Assembly (NCBI GenBank): GCA_947568835.1 | Contig: OX387606.1 | Span: forward strand, 8,060,001 to 8,124,000 | Direction: 5' to 3' | DNA from: Protonemura montana | Lineage: Eukaryota; Arthropoda; Insecta; Plecoptera; Nemouridae | Length of the DNA: 64,000 nucleotides | Part shown: positions 23,350 to 33,364 of the stretch, in pieces | Layout: each line of letters starts with the position of its first letter | How positions within the stretch are numbered: the stretch's first letter is position 1 | Position numbers and translations under genes: made by a program | Notes under the pieces: generated by a model | Told to the model about the DNA's origin: nothing | Database searches by the model: none | What the model saw: the letters and a program-made list of their open reading frames with translations, nothing else

Positions 23350-26300
23350 ATGAGTTCTGCCAAAGCGAAGAAGGCCGCTGCGGCTGCTGCTGCCGCAGCC
23401 GCTGCTGCAGGTAAGACTATCTTATGCTGATTTCGAGTGTTGCTCTAATGGGCACTTGATGTAACCAACAGAAATTGACACTAGTTAAAAAGTTCCCTGA
23501 TCCAGAATGTTTCTTTGTGGTTCTAAAATGATAGCCAAATGATAAATAAAGATTAGTTTGAATTCAGTTACTGTTAAGAGTATGTATGTTGGTCCCAATC
23601 CAAAACTTACTGGACTTAGTATGACTATGCTGGAAAAGTCTGCTGGAAGGTGCTGGACTCAATTCATCGTCTTTTTTGTTTCCTGTAGACAAAGTCTGTT
23701 GAACAAGACCGACCATCACAAAACTGTTGCTAGTAAATATATGTGACTAGATATGTAAATAGATGCAGTAGAGCAAACAACACACCTGTTTAATAAGTAT
23801 CTAGTGCTGTAGAAGTTAAACCCGTGGCTCGTTTAGTTTCCTGTAGCAAAAAATCACTCAAATCAAAATCTGCGATTGGAATATGATATGAGCACTTTTT
23901 CCCAACGAAGCGATAATGTGATTATTGCCGGGAAAATGATCACAGAAAGTGTCCCTTTCTTTTTGAGGAGAGAAACCTATGGTTATTCAGAGTACCTGCC
24001 TGCAACTTTGTGTGTGATATTTAATAAGGGCCAGATTCTTCTACTCTCTAATCATAGGAGTGTTTTTTTTTAATCTTTTAGAAGAAGAGGAAGAAGCTGA
24101 TATAGAATCTCAAGGAACGCTAGCTGCAGTGAACATCAAAATGGAGGGACACGAAAATCCGGAGACAATAACAGACATCCAAAACTACCTTGCCAGGTTT
24201 AATAAAGAAATTCAAGGTGGTGAGGTTCAACATGTAACAGGTAATTGTTCTTGGTCTCTTAACAAAACTGCAATGCTATTTTATGTTCATGCCATAATCT
24301 TGCGATTGTTTCTCCGTAGTTCAACAAGTAGTGACCGATGGGCAGGAAGAGGATGGCGGCACTTATTTTGTCGACCAGTCCGGTCACTATTACTACCAAG
24401 CGAGTTCCGACCAGCAACCAGTCATGACTGTAGTATCAGGTAGGTCTAAGAACACTATTTTTTTTTTTCGGAATAATTCGAATTATAGCAAGTGCTCTGT
24501 AATCAGGTGATCTTTTTACAGTTTTGGATGAGGTACCTATTCTTTAGGTTTGGGTTCACTTAAATCCGATACTATGATTGACGTAAAATGGTAAATTTTT
24601 TGTCACAATTCAATTTCATGAATCTAAGAGTAAAGGCAAGATCTTACTGTTTTCTTATTTTTCTTATTAAGTTCTTATAATTCTTACCCAAAACTCAAAA
24701 AATATATGGCGTTGGGAAGCACCAATCTTCATTTTCCCACACCAAATATACAGCCTTTTGGTACTAAAACCAGATGTTCAAGTTTTCATTGAGAAACCCT
24801 AATTTTAACTTGAATTAGGCTCTTCAGAGTCACTGGTTTGCAATACCAATTTGAAGTATTCCTAATGTGCGTAAAAATACCTTCCACTCTTGTTAATCGT
24901 TTGGGAATTAATATTTTTTAGGAATGAATGATGAAAATGAAGACATGGAAGGAGATTCTGAGACTCAATATATTGCAATGGAGCCACAGGATGAGATGAT
25001 GGAAGAGCAAATTACCATGGAGACATCTGACGAGGTAAGCACCGTTATTATATATTTTTTTTCTTTACTGAGAGAGTGAAGCACTTGCCAGGCTGGAGGG
25101 TCTTTCCCTGGACACAAATCAATTTGGCTAACAAAATAATGTGCAAAACCCTCTTCAGTCTTCAGAAGATGCCATATAAGAAAACCTTTTTAGTTTCTGA
25201 AATACAGTATTTCATGTTTCTCTACTCCTTTTTGGGGCCGAAAAACTCATCAAAACAGAGCAACACCGCAAAACACATATCCAACAACATTTCTGAAAAC
25301 TTATCCCAAATCTTCATGACAATTTTTTTTCCAGGGGGAGATAGTGACGGGGGATCAAGGGCAAATGATCCTAAACTCCAACGACGCCTACCAAACGGTT
25401 ACAATAGTTCCCTCTGAGGATAATCCCGGTGAAGTAAGCTACGTGCTAATTGTACAGCAGCCCGATGATGACAAAGAAGATAAGAGCGAGGATCAGGATC
25501 TTACTGTGTATGATTTCGATGAAGGAGAGGAGCAAATTAATAATGCAGTGGTATGTATAGTACTTGCAGATGCTTGTCATTATGGTTTGGTAATTGGGTA
25601 AGGGGAAGAAGAATTTAATTACCGAACTTACCGAGAGAAGCAAAGAGATGGTAGTATGCTGCGGTTGATTTATGGTAGGCTTAAACCATCATATTGACCC
25701 TCTTGGTAGATTCTCCTTCCCTTTATTCCTCTTATGTCACAATACACAACATGACAAAAACTTTTTAAACTTGGTTTTGAATGCTAAGTAAAGAACAATT
25801 AAATTTTCCATTGATTTGTAACTTGTACAGTGATACTTTATCAAGGGTGAAAACAGTCCTGAACATTTTCTGATAACAGAAGAACCACAAAATATTAAAA
25901 CAATTACCTAGTTCATACATCCTAAATGCAACTAAAATTACAAAAGTCAACGATAGTTTTTGAATGATTTTAGTTTGATGCATTTAAGAATCCTGAACCA
26001 GGTAATTGGTGGTTCTTTTGTTATTATCAGGACTGCTCTAACTCTTGATAAAGTAACAGGTACTAGTTACAAAATGCTGCAAAATTTAGTTGTTCTTCAT
26101 TAAGCATTAAAACTCCAGTTTAAATAGTTATTTTCAAAACTAGTGTTAAGGTTAGATAAAGTAGACATGAGTCTAAAAACCATAATAATACACAACATAG
26201 TTTGGTGTATGGTGTGTTATTTGTATTGTTTGTATTGTTTGATTTTTAGGAGTCAGGTGATGAAGATGACAAGACAAAGATCATCAAGATCGTACCAAAG

Positions 26301-29300
26301 AAGTCACAGACTGTTACTCAAGCTCATATGTGTAATTATTGTAATTACACAAGCCCAAAAAGGTAAGAAAGTCACTGACAGTTTTGAAACTAATTGTTTA
26401 CAGAACAATAATTGCAGATGTTCATGCAGACACGGATTCATAATTTCAATGGGGGGGTGTAAGTTTTGAGTTTTTTCACTCAAATTTAGAGTCAGTTCAA
26501 ATCTTTTCTCTCAAAGCCTCTTGGATAACTTTGTTCTAAAATTTGCTCTATACTCCAATTTTTCTAAGAAGGTAATTTTCCTTGGCAACTTTAAAAACAA
26601 AAAAACTTTCAAGCTTATGAAATTCAATGATAGATTCAACTTTTGGTAGCCATGGAGATGCTTAGAATGCCTGACAGAGCATCTAAAAATTACCTTCTTA
26701 TTCTACAGGGACTATATGCAAAGCCCTTCTACGTGATCAAATTGGCAGTGACAATTGTCGTGTTGTTGTTTGCAAAGCACAAGTAAAATTTTGATTTCTT
26801 TGTTTGGCTAGGTATTTATTGTCTCGCCACATGAAATCGCACTCAGAGGAGCGACCACACAAGTGTAGTGTGTGTGAAAGAGGCTTCAAAACGCTAGCAT
26901 CTCTACAAAATCATGTAAACACCCACACAGGCACGAAACCCCACCGCTGTAAATTCTGTGACAGCGCTTTCACCACCTCAGGTATGTAGAGATATGCTCC
27001 TCAGTCTCAACTAGTTGCATAGTTACTTTATAAACTATTTGCCTAGTTTCATTTTAAGTACCAGAACCGCTTGGTATTTTTTTCTTTCGTGTGTATTTTA
27101 ATTTTTAAATGAAATTGAAAATTAGGACAATTTATTGAATTTGTCTTCTTTGATACATTGACTGAAGGTGGGTTTTCATCACTGGCAGAACTTCTGTTGC
27201 TGGCAACAATATGCATCAAAATATACATTCTTGACTTTGATGTTCATTGTTGTCGCATGGGATCTTGGTCAATATGGTTAGTCCACTCTAGGCCAACAAT
27301 TAAATTTGTATCACAGTAAGAATCCACCTTCATGAGTAAGTTGCTATGGGAACAGTTTTTTTTTAAACAGGTATTTTGCCATGAAAAGTAGATCTTAAAT
27401 TGATCGAAACTCCTACAGAGGTTTCCTAAAATCCCTAGAAAGACTTAATAGGTTCCTTAGTAATATGTGTAAGTAACAAGAAATGAGTGTAACATGTAAT
27501 TTGTGTGTAGGTAACCAGTAATTGCATGCATATTCCATTAAAGAACTTATTTTTTATTTTAGTTATTTCTAGTTACTACTTTTAGATACCTCTACGATTG
27601 TGTCTTAGTATAACGATGTTTAACTTCCCTTGTTGAAAATTACCGCTTAATTTCTCGTAATTTCCTGTTTGAATGACATCAAGAGTCTTAGTGTTACAAT
27701 CTATTTCGCACAATGTCTTTGCATATTAATCAGGTCTACCTGCCTTCTAAAATGCATTGCCAGCTTTTCTTCAATGTAAATCCCTGATTCACATACTATA
27801 AACTTTCTGTTGTGCCTCAAAAAAACTTTTTATATATTCTTGGTTAAATTGTTGTGTGGTGCACGTACCGAATATCTCAGTAGGCCTGCCGATGCAAATC
27901 TGACTTCCGACACCAAGGCTCGGTGACATTCACAATTTTGAAATTTTTCCAATCCTTGAAAGTTCACCTTTTATTTTTTTTATGATTTTTTGTCCCGTAG
28001 TGTGAACGCTTTTTTTCTTTTATCAACTAACAGAAATTCTGTAGCTTACGTCTCCGTCAATAAGTTGAATGTGCGCGAAATTGCGTGCAGACCCTCCTGC
28101 CCCCAATTTCTATTTAACCGTTGAATCTTTAAGAATCCCGAAGTTCACGCGAAGGCTTCTATTGTAAAACATGTTGCCTTTGGTGTCTTCCGCAGGTGAG
28201 CTTGTCAGACATGTTCGGTACAGGCATACACACGAGAAACCACATAAATGTTCAGAATGCGAATATTCGAGCGTGGAAATGAGTAAATTGAAGCGCCATG
28301 TCAGAAGTCACACTGGCGAGCGACCTTACCAGGTGAGCTGAACAAAACGCAAGTCATAAATTAGCGCTCCGGTCTTTGGTTGTTTGGACAGGCGAGTTGG
28401 TGAGGCATGTCCGCTACAAGCACACCCACGAGAAGCCGCACAAGTGTACGGTTTGTGAGTACGCGAGTGTCGAGCTGAGCAAGATGCGGAACCATATGCG
28501 GTGCCACACGGGCGAGCGCCCGTACCAGGCAAGCGAAACCGCAAGCGTGCCGAAGCCTCCTTAACTTGCCTCGTCCGGAATCCTTGGGGAATCAGATTTG
28601 GACGATTCATTCGAATAGCTTTAGTGATGTAGTTGTGTGAGAATATCCCTGTAGGCGTCGTTGTTAGCTTGCTGTCATTGTTTTACACAGGATCTCTCCA
28701 CTGTCCTTAAAGAGGGGGTTTCCCCACTTGACTGATACAATTAATTGCTGTATGCCCTCAAGAAACTGAGACAATTGGCAATCATTTTCAAGTAAATATC
28801 TTCAAGCAAGTCAGCAAGTGGTAGTTTCAGTAGTACTAGTAATTCAGTAAAGTTGCTATTTTAAGATGGTTCCAAATTATATAATGTTCCTCCATTTACT
28901 TTTATTTCATGCTTTATCTAAAGCCATTTAAAAAGTACTTGTATTTCTCAGCTGAAAGGTGACAATTTTTATTTTTTATTATTTTGTTATTATTTGCCAG
29001 ATCATTTTTATAAAGTCTCCTTGAATATGATGTTTTTTTTATACATTTGATGAAAATATTTTGTTAAAAAATTAGTGGATAAAAATATTGGAGCTCTATT
29101 AACCTCCCAAACATTGGCACCCAACTGGGGACCAAGTCTTGACCCTGTGCAAATATCAAAAGATCAAGTTTATAACCTACCGATTACAGAAATGCTTACG
29201 TTGTTAACTAATGATTCCTTTGTGGTTAGTGTCCGCACTGCACGTATGCCAGCCCCGACACGTTCAAACTGAAGCGGCATCTGCGGATCCATACCGGAGA

Positions 29301-32300
29301 GAAGCCGTACGAGTGCGACATCTGTCACGCCCGCTTCACCCAGTCCAACAGTCTCAAGGCACACAAACTGATACACAGTGGTGAGTTGCTAGCACCTGTT
29401 ACGTCTTGTCAGGAATTGGCACGTAGAGAATCGTGGTACCTGCATATAAAGTTGAGTTAGTCCATTGGAAATTGTTATCTGGCATCGTCGTTCATACTTC
29501 AGTTGTAGGCTGTAAGATTATTGAGCAGTTTTTGCTTATTCTTTTAATGTAAACTGGCAATGCAGCAATCAATATTCTTACCAAATATAAGCATCGTAAA
29601 AGGCAAATTCAATTTAATTGATTGTATTTTTTGTAGACATCAATGACTGGTGGCACTATCTTTAACCAGTGCATTTCACAAAATCATTCACTATGTTTAT
29701 AACATAAAAAACAAAAATCGGGGCAGATAACATAGTGTCAGGTGCCAAATGCACCATTTACTCAGGACACAACCATTGACAGTTTCATGTGTTGCTCTGA
29801 CTTAGTCGGCGACAAACCCGTGTTCCATTGTGAGCTGTGTCCGACGACCTGCGGCCGCAAAACCGACCTACGCATCCACGTCCAGAAACTGCACACGTCG
29901 GACAAGCCGCTCAAGTGCCGCCGCTGCGGCAAATCCTTCCCCGACCGGTACACGTACAAGATACACAACAAGTCGCACGAGGGCGAGAAGTGCTTCAAGT
30001 GTGACTTGTGTCCGTACGCGTCCATCTCCCAGCGGCACCTAGAGTCGCACATGCTCATACACACCGACCAGAAGCCGTACCAGTGCGACCAGTGCGATCA
30101 GGTAAACTTCACGTCCTGTGGTAGAATTTTTGTAATATCAAGAAAGCTGTTGTCTCTATATACTAGGACAGGCGTGTATAGTTTTGACTTTGTGAGTGGA
30201 ATCTACAGTGGCTACGCAGAGCGTGAGGTCAAGTGCCAGAGCTCTATTTTTCCAGCTTTTAACTTAACTAAGGCTCTATACTTGTCTCTTCTTCACTAAA
30301 GTAAAGGAATTACGATCTTGACAGCCTGCAGTCGATTCAAGCAGTAATCACAACTTGTTTTTAAAGATTAAAGCCAGATTCAACAGAGCACTGAAAAAAG
30401 TCAGCGAGCTGGTCAGCTAACCACTTACTCCTTCCTCCGCAGTCATTCCGTCAGAAACAGCTGCTGCGCCGCCACCAGAACCTCTACCACAACCCAACGT
30501 ACGTGCCCCCGCCGCCTCGCGAGAAGACGCACGAGTGTCCCGAATGTCAGCGAGCGTTCCGCCACAAGGGCAACCTCATTCGGCACATGGCCGTGCATGA
30601 CCCGGAATCATCGGTGCAGGAGAAGGCACTAGCACTCAAGCTGGGTCGGCAAAAGAAAATACAGATCATCGACGGCCAACAGGTGCGCATGACAGGGACG
30701 TGAATTTGCGGCGATTTCGCATTGTTCAATCTTATACGTTATAGGCACTAGTTGTGAGTATTTGAATGAAGTTGAAAGGAAACTACTGCTATGAAAGTAA
30801 AAAGGATGTCAAAGAGAAATGGTCCCATACTACAATGTTCCCAAGGTACCTTAATTTACCCACCTAGCAAATTCCATGGTTTATAATCCACAGAAGGGTC
30901 ACTGACAGAAAGATCTTAAGTGGTGTGCTGTGTTGTTTTTAGGTGTCAAAATAGGGAGCCTAAAACTGCCTTATTACTGAGACTAGAACTTTAAGAAGTG
31001 TATGCCTTTTCTTTCTAATAATTGACACAACTTTGATAAGAAGTTAAGTTAGATTTTAGAAGCATGGGTAAGTAAATTTGGGAAGAAGCGAAGGGGACTC
31101 AACTTGCCGAAAAATTCAGCTAATTGCTTTGACACAGAGTGTATGTACTTAAGAATGAAGAGAACCCAGTGGAGCAAGATCTTATTTAATATTGTTAGTT
31201 ACTAGTGTTTTTATTAAGAACCCAGGAGAGTTCCATAACCTAATATTCACCAGCTCTTGTCTTGTTCAGTTGGTTTGGGTGCAGGTAATCCCACCAAACT
31301 AAACCCATTTGGACCTCAGTAAAACCGGCAAAACTAGGATCGTAGCCTGATGTGCTAACCCTTTTGCTCAGGTGGAGGTAATGGCAGGCGACGACGAGGA
31401 TGAGGACGAAGATGAGGACACGGACGTCGAGATGATGGCGGTCGATGGACAGGATGGGCAGCAGTACGTGGTGCTCGAAGTGATCCAGCTGCAGGAGGGC
31501 GAGGATGGCGAGCAGCTTACGGTGATGACCGGCGAGGGCCTCGAAGGCGTCACGCTCGGCGACAGTGACGACGAGATGCTTGCCGGGCAGCATATCACGC
31601 CCGACTCGCGTGAGTAGTCTCCTTGGCTCGGGGTTTTCGTCTTGACATTTACTGGAGAGTTTTGGAGACGATCGCGCGCATAATTAGTGAACAAAGCTTG
31701 GTTGCCTGTTGCCAAGCAGGGTGAAGGGTTGCTTGTGTTATTATTTTCATCGACCCCTGGATACTAAACCTCTTCATTTTTACTGAATCTTAATTTTTTT
31801 GGAAAAATTATACTAATATTCTGCCCTCAAGTAATGGGTAATTATGGTTTGTCACTGTTAAATTTTTTACTTATATTAGAATCTTGTAATTTCTTTTTCA
31901 GACCTGACAGATGATGAGGAAGTCATCCAGGCCCTGAGAAATAGTCGAAGACTGTCGAAGAAAGACGCCTCTGCCATGCGGAAACAAATGGAGTCTGAGA
32001 AAGACATGCAGACCTGCTTCGGTTTTGACGTAAGTTTTTACAGAGATAGGAGAGCTTGTTATGGGGTCACTTCGTGGTTGCTCTTTGCACGCTGGTTTTC
32101 TGTTCCTCTAGCTTCTCTCCAAAGCAATTGATAGTTGCCATCTGGAGGGAATGTCTGTTGTCCTCGATCCTATTCCTGAAATGCTCCCGAACTGCATGAC
32201 AGCCAAGACTATCCAGGTGGTGGAGAAGGGGAAACTCACCACCTTGTTCCTGATGCATGTTTTACCGTCTCGGGAAGCCAAGGTAGCGAATAGCAAAGCT

Positions 32301-32684
32301 GGTGCATGGCAAACGTTGCCTAATAAGTAATAAGCACTGTTCACCCGAATATAACCCGACCTCGAATACTTAACTTTGAATGAGAATTAAACTCGACCTC
32401 GAGCGCAATTATATTTTGCCAAAAAAAAATATGTGTTTTAGGATAAAAAATCTTGTTATATTTGGGCTTATGCTGTCATTAATTAACATAAACAACAACT
32501 GATAATATCTTCATCCTACCCCTTGTGGTTACACGAAGTGGTTTTAACAATTATCTTTGTTGCACAGGACGACGTTGAAGATGTTGAAGCAGATGAAGAG
32601 GAGGAGGAGGAGGAGGAGGAAGAGGAAGATGAGGAAGAAACAGCCAAGTCAACTATACATATTCTAGACTCTATTCAAGAATAG
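23350..32684 (+). CDS. CTCF: CTCF, 11-zinc-finger insulator/architectural protein
   Basis: Coding exons are 23350-23410, 24082-24240, 24320-24439, 24922-25034, 25335-25550, 26250-26362, 26812-26981, then 28196-28332 or 28392-28528, 29230-29380, 29806-30101, 30443-30682, 31372-31609, 31902-32029 and 32568-32684. With one alternative exon the product is 752 aa. It opens with MSSAKAKK and twelve alanines. A long acidic N-terminal region follows, containing [11 protein letters not shown] (25503-25535), the cohesin-binding YDF motif of animal CTCF. Eleven C2H2 fingers run from the MCNYC finger (exon 6/7) to the CPECQRAF finger; the GELVRH...HTHEKPHKC segment and [11 protein letters not shown] are diagnostic. 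A very acidic C terminus ends in ILDSIQE. Known role: nuclear DNA-binding protein that sets chromatin loop and insulator boundaries with cohesin. All phases close with GT-AG introns except a GC donor after 28528. Poly(A) signals follow at 33332-33364. Confidence 0.95.
28196..28332 (+). other. CTCF: CTCF alternative exon 8A (fingers 3-4)
   Basis: The 137-nt exon is flanked by TCTTCCGCAG and GTGAGC. It enters in phase 1 and leaves in phase 0. It encodes the end of finger 3 and all of finger 4, whose helix reads [10 protein letters not shown]: Glu at -1, Ser at +2, Lys at +3, Arg at +6. This matches the vertebrate CTCF finger 4 helix (SVEVSKLKRH), so 8A looks like the ancestral version. Codon usage is more AT-rich than that of exon 8B. 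Confidence 0.9.
28392..28528 (+). other. CTCF: CTCF alternative exon 8B (fingers 3-4)
   Basis: The 137-nt exon, 59 nt after exon 8A, has the same length and phases and differs at 10 of 46 residues. All zinc ligands are intact. The finger 4 helix reads [10 protein letters not shown], so +6 is Asn in place of Arg and +5 is Arg in place of Lys; the tail [11 protein letters not shown] resembles the insect finger 4 tail. The acceptor is TTGTTTGGACAG and the donor is CAG|GCAAGC, a non-canonical but functional GC type. Synonymous divergence from 8A is high (8B is GC-rich), so the exon duplication is old and both copies have been kept open. Confidence 0.85.
28529..29229 (+). other. CTCF intron between exons 8B and 9
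   Basis: AT-rich intron sequence. The acceptor for exon 9, CCTTTGTGGTTAG, has a weak pyrimidine tract. An open frame from 29075 runs into exon 9 in the wrong phase and is not coding. Confidence 0.6.
32112..32282 (+). other. CTCF: Candidate CTCF cassette exon in last intron
   Basis: A strong acceptor (GGTTTTCTGTTCCTCTAG) precedes 171 nt with no stop, followed by GCCAAG|GTAGCG. The previous exon ends in phase 0 and the final exon starts in phase 0, so inclusion would add 57 residues (starting [20 protein letters not shown]) without shifting frame. If the donor is not used, the frame runs on to a stop at 32328-32330, giving an alternative C terminus of 72 residues. I do not recognise the peptide as a CTCF part, and an antisense open frame also exists, so it could instead be a repeat or gene fragment. 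Confidence 0.35.
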
Positions 32685-33331
32685 TGTGGTGAAAATATGA
32701 AGAAAGTTCAAAGTCAACTCTTTCTTTTGTGAAATTGGTTGAAAAATAGTGGCTAGTGAGAATATGTGAATCTTCAATTGAATCTGGACTATAGTTTCAA
32801 GTAGCCAGGCAGAGGGTTCAGCCACAGATGTAGCTTACTGAGTTATACCAACCTTGGGGGCATGGCCCGTGGAAGAAATTACTACTAGTTCTAGTTTAGA
32901 AATCTGCCGCAGAAGTGCGTTAGGTTTGCAATCATAAGGCTCAGGTAAATTGTATATAACACCATTTGTTGGAAGAAGTCCAAACTCTTGTAGCCTATAA
33001 TAGGTGAGGTAAATGCCCCAAAACTTTGCAGACATGCCCCAAGGTTTTGCATAGCAATTTTAAAAGAGGTTGTAATATCTGTGTAAGCTACATCATTGGT
33101 TCAGCTATATTTTCTATTCTAAATTCTAATAACAACTACTGAGAACTACTTCAAAACGATGGACATTTTAGTTATTAAGATGTAAATAAAATCTAGAGAC
33201 TGTCTGGCCTTATTCCAAGCCACGACTAGCTTTAAGAGTGAGCTGGAAATTTGTCTAGGTAAATAATTCCCAATTGTATATATATGTTTAGTTTTAAAAA
33301 ACTACAAAACAGTTTACCAACTACCTAGTTA

Positions 33332-33364
33332 AATAAAAATTAAGTTATAAATAAACTCAATAAA
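33332..33364 (+). terminator. CTCF: CTCF poly(A) signals
   Basis: Three AATAAA hexamers (33332-33337, 33350-33355, 33359-33364) lie about 650-680 nt after the CTCF stop, with a TG/T-rich stretch just downstream. They are the best candidates for 3' end formation. Confidence 0.6.

Noticed and set aside
29075-29272. Open frame reaching into CTCF exon 9
   Set aside because: It overlaps exon 9 out of phase; the zinc-finger frame is the real one.
29762-30064. Minus-strand open frame opposite CTCF fingers 7-9
   Set aside because: A shadow of GC-rich coding sequence on the plus strand, where the C2H2 pattern is unmistakable.
31368-31715. Minus-strand Ser-rich open frame opposite the CTCF acidic exon
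   Set aside because: The serine run is the reverse reading of GAC/GAG-rich acidic codons on the plus strand.
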